64,000 bases of DNA from Rugosimonospora africana (GCF_016862975.1 NZ_BONZ01000009.1:62001-126000), one strand, 5' to 3'; shown: positions 49,507 through 57,553, counted from the first letter of the stretch. Notes: generated from the letters alone by a model not told the origin. Made by a program: numbers and translations.

Positions 49507-50412
49507 GTGACCGTCGACGAGGCCGCCCCGAGAGCGGCAAAGCGGATCATGCTCGTGCACGCGCACCCCGACGATGAGTCGATGGGCACCGGCGCGACGA
49601 TGGCTCTTTACGCCGCACAGGGCGCACAGGTCACTCTGGTCACGTGCACCCTCGGTGAAGAGGGCGAGATCCACGTGCCGGCCCTCGCTCAGCTGGAGGC
49701 GGCCCAGGCCGACCAACTCGGCGGATACCGGGTGGCCGAACTCGACGTCGCGTGCGAGGCGCTCGGCGTGACCGACCACCGGTTCCTCGGCGGGGCCGGC
49801 CGGTACCGCGACTCCGGAATGATGGGCCTGGACACCAACCGGCACCCCCGGGCCTTCTGGCAGGCCGACGTGGAGGCGGCCGCCGGCCTGCTGCTGGAGA
49901 TCATCCGGGAGGTCCGGCCGCAGGTGTTGGTGACGTACGACGAGAACGGCTTCTACGGGCACCCGGACCACATCCAGGCGCACCGGGTCGCCATGCGCGC
50001 CGCCGAACTCGCCGACGCGGAGGGCTTCGGTCCGCAGAAGATCTACTGGACCGCCGTGCCGCGCAGCGTCCTGGAGGACGGGTTCAAGGCGTTCGCGAAC
50101 TCCACGGACAACCCGTTCAAGGACATGGAGCGGCCCGAGGACCTGCCGTTCGGCACCCCGGACGACAAGATCGCCGCCCGCATCGACGGGCACGCGTTCG
50201 CCCACCAGAAGACGGCCGCGCTGCAGGCTCACGCCACGCAGATCCCGAAGACCTCCTGGCTGTTCACCGTCGCCAACAACTTCGGCAGCGAGTTCATGGG
50301 TGTCGAGTTCTACACGCTGGCCCGGGGCGACATGGGCCCGTCGAGCGGACCGAACGGGTGGGAGGACGACCTGTTCGCGGGCATCGACCTGCCGGCCGTG
50401 GCGGCCTCGTAA
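49507..50412 (+). CDS. mshB: GlcNAc-inositol deacetylase of mycothiol synthesis
   Basis: A 301-residue zinc enzyme that deacetylates GlcNAc-Ins, the second dedicated step of mycothiol synthesis, in the cytosol. The zinc motif is [12 protein letters not shown] (AHPDDE, about residues 19-24) and the second zinc ligand is in [11 protein letters not shown] (about 151-161). The family's CTLGEEGEI and [12 protein letters not shown] segments are present. This is a good marker for Actinobacteria. The rest of the pathway (mshA, mshC, mshD) is elsewhere. The DUF6113 gene follows after 10 bases and probably belongs to the same transcript. Confidence 0.96.
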   Translation: MTVDEAAPRAAKRIMLVHAHPDDESMGTGATMALYAAQGAQVTLVTCTLGEEGEIHVPALAQLEAAQADQLGGYRVAELDVACEALGVTDHRFLGGAGRYRDSGMMGLDTNRHPRAFWQADVEAAAGLLLEIIREVRPQVLVTYDENGFYGHPDHIQAHRVAMRAAELADAEGFGPQKIYWTAVPRSVLEDGFKAFANSTDNPFKDMERPEDLPFGTPDDKIAARIDGHAFAHQKTAALQAHATQIPKTSWLFTVANNFGSEFMGVEFYTLARGDMGPSSGPNGWEDDLFAGIDLPAVAAS

Positions 50413-50422
50413 CGGTCGTCAG

Positions 50423-51070
50423 ATGGGCACGTCGAACACTGTGTTCAAGGTCGCCGGAGTCGTCACCGGCCTGCTGGGCGGCTTTCTCACCGGCCTGTGG
50501 GAGATCTTCCTCAGCCCGGCGTACATCGGCGCGACACTGGTGCCGTTGTCGCCGGTACTGGCGGCGATCACGAACTTCGCCCTGATCTGGTACGTCCGGC
50601 GGCTGACCGGCAGCACCGCGCTGTCGCTGCTGCCCGGCGTCGTCTGGTTCGCCACGATGCTCGTCGGGACGAGCGGGGGACCGGGTGGCGACGTGCTGCT
50701 GCCGGGTGACGCCGCCGGCCGGATGGGGCTGATCGCCATCCTGGTGGGCGCGGCCGTCTGGGCGATCATGGCGTACCGGCAGGTCCTCAACCGCGCGGCA
50801 CCGGCCGGCTTCAGCGGTCCCGGTCCCCGCCGGGGCACCGCTCCGTCCGGCCAGGCCGCTCCGGCGCGATCCGCCCCGACCCCGCCTGGTGGCGAGGCCG
50901 CCGAGTCCAGCGAGGTCACCGAGTCCAGCGGGGCCAGCGAGGGCGCCGGAGCCGCCGAGGTCAAGCCGGCGCGGGCCGGGCAGCAGAAGTCGGCCGGCTC
51001 CCGGCCGAAGTCCTCCAACCGGCGCCCGTCCGGATCATCGAAGTCACCCCGGCCCGGTGGCCGCCGCTGA
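50423..51070 (+). CDS. Membrane protein, DUF6113-like, downstream of mshB
   Basis: A 215-residue protein with four membrane segments in the first 120 residues (FKVAGVVTGLLGGFLTGLWE; VPLSPVLAAITNFALIWYV; LSLLPGVVWFATMLVG; MGLIAILVGAAVWAIMAY), followed by a 90-residue Ser/Pro/Gly/Ala-rich, basic, disordered C-terminus. It sits 10 bases behind mshB, where many actinobacteria have such a small unknown membrane protein. The ATG at 50423 is the natural start. Function unknown; the association with mycothiol is only genomic. Confidence 0.65.
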   Translation: MGTSNTVFKVAGVVTGLLGGFLTGLWEIFLSPAYIGATLVPLSPVLAAITNFALIWYVRRLTGSTALSLLPGVVWFATMLVGTSGGPGGDVLLPGDAAGRMGLIAILVGAAVWAIMAYRQVLNRAAPAGFSGPGPRRGTAPSGQAAPARSAPTPPGGEAAESSEVTESSGASEGAGAAEVKPARAGQQKSAGSRPKSSNRRPSGSSKSPRPGGRR

Positions 51071-51176
51071 TCCGTCCGGTGGGCCCCCGATCCCTCCCGG
51101 CTGGCGTCCCTCCCGGCTCACGCGCTTCCCGACCCGCCGGCGGAGATGGCGACCCGCCCGCGGAGATGGCATTTAA

Positions 51177-51207
51177 TAGCGCGCTCCGAGGTTCACGCGC
51201 TATACCT
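51177..51207. promoter_or_regulatory. Inverted repeat overlapping a promoter
   Basis: ATAGCGCG (51177-51184) and CGCGCTAT (51197-51204) form a perfect 8-base inverted repeat with a 12-base spacer. The right arm overlaps TATACC (51202-51207), a likely -10 box of the membrane protein gene at 51265. This looks like an operator controlled by an unknown repressor. Confidence 0.55.
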
Positions 51208-51264
51208 CTTGGCATTCCCATGCGTGAGCGGGAGAACGGCGGTTGCGGGAACGGAGGAACCCAA

Positions 51265-51729
51265 ATGAAGGACCGGTGGTTGCCGGTCGCCGTGGTGGCG
51301 GGTGTGCTGTTCGCGGTCAATGCGATCGCGCGGTTCATCGTGTGGCTCGCCGCGCCGAAGAGCGACGCCACGCAGATCGTCATCGGTCTGGCGGTGTTCG
51401 GTGTGGTCGGCGTCGTGATGATCTGGGCCGGGTTCCGGTGGGGCCGGCGGTACCCGATGTCCCGCGTCGCGCCCGACCTTTTCATGGTCGTCGTGGCCAG
51501 TTGCCTGCTGTCGGTCGTGATCGGCCCGCTGGCCGGTGGTTCGCTGCCGTTCCGGGAGGGCGTCGGGCTGTTCTTCGGCGAGGTCTGGCGGTATGTGCTC
51601 TACGCCGCCGCGGGCGCCGTACTCGGCCTGCTGGTACTGACCACGCTCGGCATGGACTACCGGTCCCAGGCACTCAAGCGGTACGCCGAGCTGAAGCAGG
51701 CCAAGCCCCGGCGGGTGGTCAGGCGCTGA
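51265..51729 (+). CDS. Small polytopic membrane protein, unknown
   Basis: A 154-residue protein with four membrane segments (LPVAVVAGVLFAVNAIARF, IVIGLAVFGVVGVVMIWAG, LFMVVVASCLLSVVIGPLAG, VLYAAAGAVLGLLVLTTLG) and a short basic tail (KRYAELKQAKPRRVVRR). I do not recognise the family. The ATG at 51265 has GGAGG 7 bases upstream. It has its own promoter with an inverted repeat, and its 3' end overlaps the convergent GNAT gene by 11 bases. Confidence 0.7.
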   Translation: MKDRWLPVAVVAGVLFAVNAIARFIVWLAAPKSDATQIVIGLAVFGVVGVVMIWAGFRWGRRYPMSRVAPDLFMVVVASCLLSVVIGPLAGGSLPFREGVGLFFGEVWRYVLYAAAGAVLGLLVLTTLGMDYRSQALKRYAELKQAKPRRVVRR

Positions 51730-52708
51730 CCGCTCCGGTCGGGTCGTCCGGTTCCGGGGCGGAGCCGGCCCGCGTCTCGTCGAGCGTCCGGGTCACGTAG
51801 CTGTGGTGCGTGGTGAAGCCGAGCCGGGCGTACAGCGCCTGGGCCGCGTGATTGTGGTCCTCCACCTGAAGCAGGGCGGTGTGTGCCCCGTCCCGCGCGG
51901 CCCAGCCGGCCAGCGTACGGGTGAGAAGGCCGGCCAGTCCCCGGCGCCGGGCCGGCTCGGCGACCTCGACGAGGCTGAGGTGCAGGAAACCGGAGACCAC
52001 CGCGCCTCGGGCCGTCGCGATCGGCTCGTCGTCGCCGTACACCGTGGCGAACCGCACCCGCTCCGGGCCGGTGAGCAACTGGTACCCCTCGGGCGGCAGC
52101 CCACCCTTGCGGGCGGCCGCGACGGCCAGCCACTCCGGGGTCGGAGTGGGGTCGAGCCGCACCGGCGGCCCGTCCGCCGGAGTGTCGGCGGCGAGATCGG
52201 CCAGCCGGGCGGTCTGCACCAGCACCGGCGGCGACCGGTCCCACCCGCGCCCGTCCAGGGCCACGTCCACGGCCCGGGCGAGCGGCAGCGGCGCGTTGAT
52301 CCGGGCCGGCAGGCCGCGTTCGGCGTACCACCGGCGTACGGCGTCGATCGCGTCCGGCAGGTCCATCCCCGGGTCGCCGATCGGCAGCGCGGAGTTGCCC
52401 CGCCCGGTCCACCCGCCGGCCGCCCGTAGCTGCCAGTCGCCGAGCCGGTCGACCTCCGGCGCCGGCCAGGCGAGGCTGGCAACCCGCTCCAGGGCGGCCG
52501 TACCGTACCTGCGTTCGGGTATCCGTTTCGCCGCGCTCACCCGGTCGAGCGGCACCCGCAGCGGTCCCTCGGACGTGGCCACGGTGAGCCCGTCGGAGCC
52601 GAATTCGAGGAGTTCGCCCAGCGTGTCGGAGTAGAGTGGACGATTGTCGCGAACGCCGACGATTCGTCTGACCACCACCCGGTGTCCCACATCTTCCGGC
52701 CCCAGCAC
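51719..52708 (-). CDS. GNAT-family N-acetyltransferase, Rv0428c-like two-domain type
   Basis: A 329-residue acetyltransferase. The N-terminal 60 residues (GHRVVVRRIVGVRDNRPLYSDTLGELL, then PLRVPLDRVSAAKRIP) form a small SH3-like domain found in Rv0428c-type proteins, and the C-terminal GNAT domain has the acetyl-CoA motif AEPARRRGLAGLLTRTLAGWAA and QALYARLGFTTHH (about residues 245-305). Substrate unknown. The GTG at 52708 is preceded by GAGGAGG at 5 bases and a TAGTAT -10 box further up. It is divergent from the ferredoxin gene. Confidence 0.87.
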   Translation of the reverse strand: MLGPEDVGHRVVVRRIVGVRDNRPLYSDTLGELLEFGSDGLTVATSEGPLRVPLDRVSAAKRIPERRYGTAALERVASLAWPAPEVDRLGDWQLRAAGGWTGRGNSALPIGDPGMDLPDAIDAVRRWYAERGLPARINAPLPLARAVDVALDGRGWDRSPPVLVQTARLADLAADTPADGPPVRLDPTPTPEWLAVAAARKGGLPPEGYQLLTGPERVRFATVYGDDEPIATARGAVVSGFLHLSLVEVAEPARRRGLAGLLTRTLAGWAARDGAHTALLQVEDHNHAAQALYARLGFTTHHSYVTRTLDETRAGSAPEPDDPTGAVSA

Positions 52709-52790
52709 GATCCCCTCCTCGCAAGACGAGATACTAGGCTCTAACCGCCGCGGAGGATCGCGGTGAAGTGCTGGTCGGAGAGGATTACCC

Positions 52791-53117
52791 GTGACGTACA
52801 TCATCGCCGAGCCGTGCGTTGATCTGCTCGACAAGGCATGCATCGAGGAGTGCCCGGTCGACTGCATCTACGAGGGCAACCGGATGCTTTACATCCACCC
52901 CGACGAGTGTGTCGACTGCGGGGCGTGCGAGCCGGTCTGCCCGGTTGAGGCGATCTTCTACGAGGACGACGTCCCGGCTCAGTGGAAGGACTACGTCGGC
53001 GCCAACTACGAGTTCTTCGAGGACCTGGGTTCGCCCGGTGGCGCCTCGAAGGTCGGCAAGGTCGCCAAGGACGCGGCGTTCGTGGCGGCGCAGCCGCCGC
53101 GGGAGGCCGAACACTGA
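52791..53117 (+). CDS. fdxA: 7Fe ferredoxin
   Basis: A 108-residue FdxA-type ferredoxin with one [3Fe-4S] and one [4Fe-4S] cluster. Cysteines: PCVDLLDKACIEECPVDC and CVDCGACEPVCPVEA, and the family C-terminal extension AQWKDYVGANYEFFEDLGSP. It may be reduced by a ferredoxin-NADP reductase such as the one at 7453. The GTG at 52791 is preceded by GGAGAGGA. The position before dapC is the same as fdxC (Rv1177) before Rv1178 in M. tuberculosis. Its stop overlaps the CTG start of dapC. Confidence 0.95.
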   Translation: MTYIIAEPCVDLLDKACIEECPVDCIYEGNRMLYIHPDECVDCGACEPVCPVEAIFYEDDVPAQWKDYVGANYEFFEDLGSPGGASKVGKVAKDAAFVAAQPPREAEH

Positions 53118-54274
53118 GCCCGCTCGACGATCCGGGCCCGGGCGCTGTCCCGGGTCCGCGGAATACCGCGCCTCGGCCCACCTCGGCGAACCCGGCGGTC
53201 CGGCTCTCCGCCGGGCTGCCCGACTTCCCGTGGGACCACCTGGAACCGGCCAAGGCGAAGGCCGCCGCCCACCCGGACGGCCTGGTCGACCTGTCCATCG
53301 GCACGCCGGTCGACCCGGTGCCGGACGTGATCCGGGCCGCCCTGTCCGGCGCGTCGAACTCGCCGGGGTACCCGCTGACCGCAGGCACCCCCGAGCTGCG
53401 CGCCGCGATCACCGCCTGGGTGGGCCGGGCCTGCTCGGCGGCGCCCGGCTTCGGCGTACTGCCCACGATCGGGTCCAAGGAACTGGTCGCCTGGCTGCCC
53501 ACACTGCTGGGCGTCGGACCGGGCGACACCGTGGCGATCCCGTCCGTGTGCTACCCCACGTACGAGGTCGGTGCGCGGCTCGCCGGCGCGAACGTGATCC
53601 GGACCGACTCGCTGACCGCGATCGGCCCGGCGCCGGTGAAACTCATCTGGATCAACTCGCCGTCCAACCCGACCGGGCGGGTGCTCGGCGCCGATCACCT
53701 GCGCAAGGTGGTCGACTGGGCGCGTGAGCGTGGCGCGATCGTGGCCAGCGACGAGTGCTACCTGCCGTTGGGCTGGGACGAGACGCCCACCTCGGTGCTG
53801 TCGATCGCCGACTCGTACCGCGGGGTGCTGGCGGTGCACTCGCTGTCCAAGCGCTCCAACCTCGCCGGGTACCGGGCCGGATTCGTGGCGGGCGATCCGG
53901 AGCTGGTCACCGAGTTGCTGGCCGTACGCAAGCACGCTGGCATGATCGTTCCGCAGCCGGTACAGGCGGCGATGATCGCGGCGCTGGACGACGAGTCCCA
54001 CGTGGACGCGCAGCGGGAGCGGTACCGTGCCCGCCGGGCGGCGCTGCGCGCGGCGCTGGAGAAGGCCGGCTTCACCGTGGAGCATTCGGAGGCCGGGCTC
54101 TACTTGTGGTCGACCCGCGACGAGGACTGCTGGTCCACCGTGGACTGGCTGGCCGAGCGCGGGATCCTGGCCGCACCCGGCACGTTCTACGGTCCGGCCG
54201 GGCACCGGCACGTCCGGGTCGCGTTGACCGCCACCGATGAACGGATCGATGCGGCGGTGTCCCGGCTGGCGTAG
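53114..54274 (+). CDS. dapC: N-succinyldiaminopimelate aminotransferase (PLP-dependent)
   Basis: A 386-residue fold-type I aminotransferase that makes N-succinyl-L,L-diaminopimelate in lysine and peptidoglycan precursor synthesis. PLP-binding Lys is in VHSLSKRSNLAGYRAGF (about K246), and other landmarks are INSPSNPTGRVL, ASDECYLPLGWDE and VRVALTATDERI. The Rv1178 family is described as succinyldiaminopimelate transaminase; the dapD and dapE genes lie nearby. No ATG, GTG or TTG is available in the first 30 codons or in the frame back to 52982, but a CTG at 53114 has GGGAGG 7 bases before it and overlaps the fdxA stop (CTGA), so I place the start there. Confidence 0.88.
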   Translation: MSPLDDPGPGAVPGPRNTAPRPTSANPAVRLSAGLPDFPWDHLEPAKAKAAAHPDGLVDLSIGTPVDPVPDVIRAALSGASNSPGYPLTAGTPELRAAITAWVGRACSAAPGFGVLPTIGSKELVAWLPTLLGVGPGDTVAIPSVCYPTYEVGARLAGANVIRTDSLTAIGPAPVKLIWINSPSNPTGRVLGADHLRKVVDWARERGAIVASDECYLPLGWDETPTSVLSIADSYRGVLAVHSLSKRSNLAGYRAGFVAGDPELVTELLAVRKHAGMIVPQPVQAAMIAALDDESHVDAQRERYRARRAALRAALEKAGFTVEHSEAGLYLWSTRDEDCWSTVDWLAERGILAAPGTFYGPAGHRHVRVALTATDERIDAAVSRLA

Positions 54275-54277
54275 GTT
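54272..54277 (+). promoter_or_regulatory. -10 box of the SIMPL gene, leaderless start
   Basis: TAGGTT lies 7 bases before the ATG at 54285, overlapping the stop region of dapC; there is no ribosome binding site. Confidence 0.45.
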
Positions 54278-54284
54278 ACCGGCC

Positions 54285-54968
54285 ATGGAACGGGATGCGA
54301 GCGCAACCGGCCCGGTGGTCGCCGTCCGCGGCGAGGTGTTCTACGAGGTACCGCCGGACATCGCCACCTTCTCGGTGACCGCCAGCGCGTTCTCGAAGGA
54401 CCGCCAGGAAGTGCTGCAAGAGCTGACCGACCGGGTGGGGTCGCTGCGAGAGGTCCTGGACGCGTACGCGGACGCGATCTCCGAGCGGGCGACCGGCGGG
54501 ATGTCGATGAACGTGGTGACCAAGCGGGATTCCGAGAAGGTGGGCGGCTACCGGGCGAGCGTCACCACGACCGTGACGGTGCACGACTTCACGGTGCTCG
54601 GCGACCTGATGCTCCGGCTCGGCGACCACGCGCGCACGGCCCTCAGCGGACCCTGGTGGGCGCTGCGCCCGGGCAGCCCGGTGCACCGCGAGGCTCGTAC
54701 CGCCGCGGTTGGCGACGCGGTCGCCCGGGCCCGCGAATACGCCGAGGCGCTCGGCGCCCGGGTGGTCGGGCTCATCGAGCTGAGCGACATCGGGCTGGGC
54801 GGCCGACCCGACGCGATGCCCCGCGCGATGACCCTCGCCGGGCACTCCCAGTGGGAGAAGGAAACCCCGCAGCTCGACCTGGAGCCGCAGCGGCAGCAGG
54901 TGCGGACCGCGGTCGAGGCGCGCTTCCTGATCAGCGAGGCGACGGTGCTGAGCGAACCGCCGGCCTGA
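54285..54968 (+). CDS. SIMPL (DUF541) domain protein
   Basis: A 227-residue protein of the SIMPL family, whose members include bacterial outer-surface and oxidative-stress proteins of unknown mechanism. Visible hallmarks are VVAVRGEVFYEVPPDIATFSVTASAFSKD near the N-terminus, SMNVVTKRDSEKVGGYRASVTTTVTV, and VGDAVARAREYAEALG. There is no signal peptide, so this one appears cytosolic. The ATG at 54285 has its own promoter box. It lies between dapC and dapD, converging on the latter across a family A repeat. Confidence 0.85.
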   Translation: MERDASATGPVVAVRGEVFYEVPPDIATFSVTASAFSKDRQEVLQELTDRVGSLREVLDAYADAISERATGGMSMNVVTKRDSEKVGGYRASVTTTVTVHDFTVLGDLMLRLGDHARTALSGPWWALRPGSPVHREARTAAVGDAVARAREYAEALGARVVGLIELSDIGLGGRPDAMPRAMTLAGHSQWEKETPQLDLEPQRQQVRTAVEARFLISEATVLSEPPA

Positions 54969-55006
54969 CCGGCCGTGCGCCCCCGGCCGCGACCCGTGGG
55001 TCAGTG

Positions 55007-55125
55007 GTTGCTGTGTGGGACTGTGCTCGCCTCCGCCACAGTTCGGCTCCGGCTGCGCTCAGTCGTTGCTGCGTGGGACTGTGCTCGCCTCCGCCACAGT
55101 TCGGCTCCGGCTGCGCTCAGTCGTT
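55007..55125 (-). repeat. Stop-anchored tandem repeat, family A, locus 3
   Basis: Two nearly identical copies (55007-55064 and 55065-55122), period 58, of the element seen at 1746 and 14940. On the minus strand, the right copy begins within the last codons of dapD (CAACGACTGAGCGCAGCCGG), and the left copy repeats these codons and the stop outside the gene. The inner ACTGTG and CACAGT form a 6-base-pair stem with an 11-base loop. Confidence 0.9.
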
Positions 55126-56058
55126 GGCGTGCAGCGCGGCGTTCAGCGCCACCGAGCCGCCCTTGCGGGGCTTGGCCTCCAGCGCACCGGTCACCGAGTT
55201 GCGCCAGAACAGCAGGCCGTCGACGCCGGACAGGGCCGACGCCTTCACCGTCTCGCCGGACGGGAGGGTGATCTTCGAACCCGCGGTGATGTAACAGCCG
55301 GCCTCGACCACGCAGTCGTCACCGAGCGAGATGCCGATGCCGGCGTTCGCGCCGATGAGGCACCGCTCGCCGACCCGGATGATCTCCTTGCCGCCGCCCG
55401 AGAGAGTACCCATGATGGACGACCCGCCACCCACGTCGGAGCCGTCGCCGACCACCACGCCGGCCGACACCCGGCCCTCGATCATGGAGGCGCCCAGCGT
55501 GCCCGCGTTGAAGTTGACGAACCCCTCCTGCATGACCGTGGTGCCCGAGGCCAGGTGGGCGCCCAGCCGAACGCGGTCGGCGTCGGCGATGCGTACCCCG
55601 GTCGGGGTCACGTAGTCGGTCATCCGGGGGAACTTGTCCACCCCGTACACAGTGAGCATGCCGCCGGTGGCCCGGACCGCCAGGCGCAACTCGTCGACCC
55701 GGTCCGGCGGGCATGGCCCGGCCGAGGTCCACGCGACGTTCGCCAGGAACCCGAAGATGCCCTCCAGGTTGACCTGGTGCGGCTGGACGAACCGGTGCGA
55801 GAGCAGGTGCAGGCGCAGGTATACGTCGGCGGCGTCGGCGGGTGCCTCGGCCAGGTCGGAGATCACGGTGTGTACCGGCATCGTCCGCAGCCCGGCGGGG
55901 AGCCGGTCGCCGATCAGAGCCGGGTCGAAGCCGGCGTCCTCGGCGGGCGTTCCGAGCCCGAGCCGGCCGGCCGGGTACCACGCGTCGAGCAGCTGACCGT
56001 CGGCGGTCACGGTGGACAGGCCGATTCCCCACGCCGGGGAGGTGATGAATTCCCGCAC
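55117..56058 (-). CDS. dapD: 2,3,4,5-tetrahydropyridine-2,6-dicarboxylate N-succinyltransferase
   Basis: A 313-residue enzyme that succinylates tetrahydrodipicolinate in lysine/DAP synthesis. The C-terminal half is a left-handed beta-helix with hexapeptide repeats (GTTVMQEGFVNFNAGTLGAS, GVVVGDGSDVGGGSSIMGTL, CLIGANAGIGISLGDDCVVE), and the N-terminus WGIGLSTVTADGQLLDAWYP is that of the actinobacterial class (Rv1201c). The GTG at 56058 has TAGGGT 6 bases upstream on the minus strand. It is divergent from dapE, whose product acts later in the same pathway. The stop codon is inside the family A repeat. Confidence 0.95.
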   Translation of the reverse strand: MREFITSPAWGIGLSTVTADGQLLDAWYPAGRLGLGTPAEDAGFDPALIGDRLPAGLRTMPVHTVISDLAEAPADAADVYLRLHLLSHRFVQPHQVNLEGIFGFLANVAWTSAGPCPPDRVDELRLAVRATGGMLTVYGVDKFPRMTDYVTPTGVRIADADRVRLGAHLASGTTVMQEGFVNFNAGTLGASMIEGRVSAGVVVGDGSDVGGGSSIMGTLSGGGKEIIRVGERCLIGANAGIGISLGDDCVVEAGCYITAGSKITLPSGETVKASALSGVDGLLFWRNSVTGALEAKPRKGGSVALNAALHAND

Positions 56059-56064
56059 GTGTGA

Positions 56065-56077
56065 ACCCTACTAAGGT
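56065..56077. promoter_or_regulatory. Abutting divergent -10 boxes of dapD and dapE
   Basis: Minus-strand TAGGGT (56070-56065) lies 6 bases before the dapD GTG, and plus-strand TAAGGT (56072-56077) lies 7 bases before the dapE GTG. The boxes are one base apart, so each promoter's -35 region falls inside the other gene and the two cannot be used at the same time. Confidence 0.6.
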
Positions 56078-56084
56078 CGAGCGG

Positions 56085-57185
56085 GTGAACGTAGCGCACC
56101 CTGCAGTGTTGGAGTCCGACGTCCTGGCCGATCCGGTCGCGCTGACCCGGGCGCTGGTCGACATCGAGTCGGTGTCCGGCGATGAGGCGGAGATCACCGA
56201 CGCGGTCGAGGTCGCGCTGCGCGGTGCCGGGCACCTGGACGTGCGGCGAGCCGGCAACACCCTGCTCGCCCGTACCGACCTGGGCCGGGACCGGCGGGTC
56301 GTGCTGGCCGGGCACCTGGACACGGTACCGGTGGCGGACAACCTGCCCTCCACTGTGGACGGTGACGTGCTGTGGGGCTGCGGTACCTCCGACATGAAGT
56401 CCGGCTCCGCCATCGCGCTCTGGTTGGCGCTGACCCAGACCGCGTCGCGCTACGACGTCAGCTACTTCTTCTACGACTGCGAAGAGGTCGAGGGGGCCCG
56501 CAACGGGCTGCGCAAGGTCGCCGACAGCAATCCGGAGTGGCTCACCGCCGACTTCGCGATCCTGCTCGAACCCACATACGGTCTGGTCGAGGCGGGCTGC
56601 CAGGGCACGATGCGGGTGATCGTGCACACCACCGGCAAGCGGGCCCACTCCGCCCGGTCGTGGCTCGGCCGCAACGCCATCCACGCCGCTGGCGAGGCGC
56701 TGCGCCGGCTCGACGGGTACCGGGCGCGCCGGGTCACCATCGACGGCTGCGAGTACCGCGAGGGGTTGAACGCCGTACGGATCAGCGGCGGCATCGCCGG
56801 GAATGTGATCCCGGACGCGTGCGACATCGAAGTGAACTACCGGTTCGCGCCGGATCGGTCGGTTCCCGAGGCGGAGGCGCACCTGCGCGAGGTGTTCGAC
56901 GGCTTCGAGGTGAACGTCACCGACTCCGCCCCGGGTGCGCTCCCCGGTCTCACCTCGGTACCGGCCCAGGAGTTCCTGGCCAGGGTCGGCCAGCCGCCGG
57001 CGGCGAAGCTGGGCTGGACCGACGTGTCGCGCTTCGCCGGCCTGGGCATCCCGGCCCTGAACTTCGGTCCGGGCGATCCGAACGTGGCGCACGCCCGCGA
57101 CGAGCGGGTCGAGATCCCGAAGATCCGCGAGGGCGCGCGTACGCTCGCCGACTGGTTGAGCCCGCCCCCGGGTGCCGCGTCCTGA
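56085..57185 (+). CDS. dapE: Succinyl-diaminopimelate desuccinylase
   Basis: A 366-residue di-zinc amidohydrolase (M20 family) that frees L,L-diaminopimelate. The zinc ligands are in VLAGHLDTVPVADN (His/Asp) and WGCGTSDMKSGSA (Asp), with the catalytic Glu pair in YDCEEVEGARNGL (about residues 133-145). A dimerisation domain follows with RAHSARSWLGRNAIHAAG, and the last zinc His is probably in the DPNVAHARDE stretch. The GTG at 56085 is 7 bases after TAAGGT, matching other leaderless genes; a start at 56061 would lie within the promoter. It is divergent from dapD. Confidence 0.94.
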   Translation: MNVAHPAVLESDVLADPVALTRALVDIESVSGDEAEITDAVEVALRGAGHLDVRRAGNTLLARTDLGRDRRVVLAGHLDTVPVADNLPSTVDGDVLWGCGTSDMKSGSAIALWLALTQTASRYDVSYFFYDCEEVEGARNGLRKVADSNPEWLTADFAILLEPTYGLVEAGCQGTMRVIVHTTGKRAHSARSWLGRNAIHAAGEALRRLDGYRARRVTIDGCEYREGLNAVRISGGIAGNVIPDACDIEVNYRFAPDRSVPEAEAHLREVFDGFEVNVTDSAPGALPGLTSVPAQEFLARVGQPPAAKLGWTDVSRFAGLGIPALNFGPGDPNVAHARDERVEIPKIREGARTLADWLSPPPGAAS

Positions 57186-57336
57186 TTCCGCGCGCCGCAC
57201 TGGTCCGCGCCGGGCCCGCGCCGTGTCCATGCCGCCCGGCGGCGCGGGCCTCCGCGACACGCGCCGTCGCGTTCCCGACAGGTCCGGCGTTTCCGACTGG
57301 TCTGGCTAGCGGCGCGCCACGACCCAGAGTTGTCGA

Positions 57337-57489
57337 TCAGGCGGCCGGCATGCCAGTGGTGCCCTCGGTCACCGTGCGGGGCGGTTCCGTGATGTCCCCG
57401 CCCGCCGAAACGGTCCGCCTCTGGGCGAGCAATTCGCGGATCCGTCGCCTCATCTGGCGCTGCTCGCGCTGGTAGTCGCCGCGTGTCAT
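57337..57489 (-). CDS. Small basic protein (50 aa), unknown
   Basis: A 50-codon frame with a good start: ATG at 57489 preceded by GGGGGTG at about 5 bases. It reads MTRGDYQREQRQMRRRIREL at the start and ends GTTGMPAA. The N-terminal half would be one very basic helix, and the rest a Thr/Gly/Pro tail. Codon third positions are GC-rich and the coding frame fits better than its alternatives. It lies in the 375-base space between dapE and the LOG gene. I do not recognise it; it could be a nucleic-acid-binding small protein, but that is a guess. Confidence 0.5.
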   Translation of the reverse strand: MTRGDYQREQRQMRRRIRELLAQRRTVSAGGDITEPPRTVTEGTTGMPAA

Positions 57490-57547
57490 ACAACACCCCC
57501 GTGATTCCCTACTCCATATGACGCCCGCGACCCACCCCGAGGTTGAC

Positions 57548-57553
57548 TACGGT
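57548..57553 (+). promoter_or_regulatory. -10 box of the LOG gene, leaderless start
   Basis: TACGGT lies 7 bases before the ATG at 57561, and TTGACT overlaps it upstream; there is no ribosome binding site. Confidence 0.45.
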
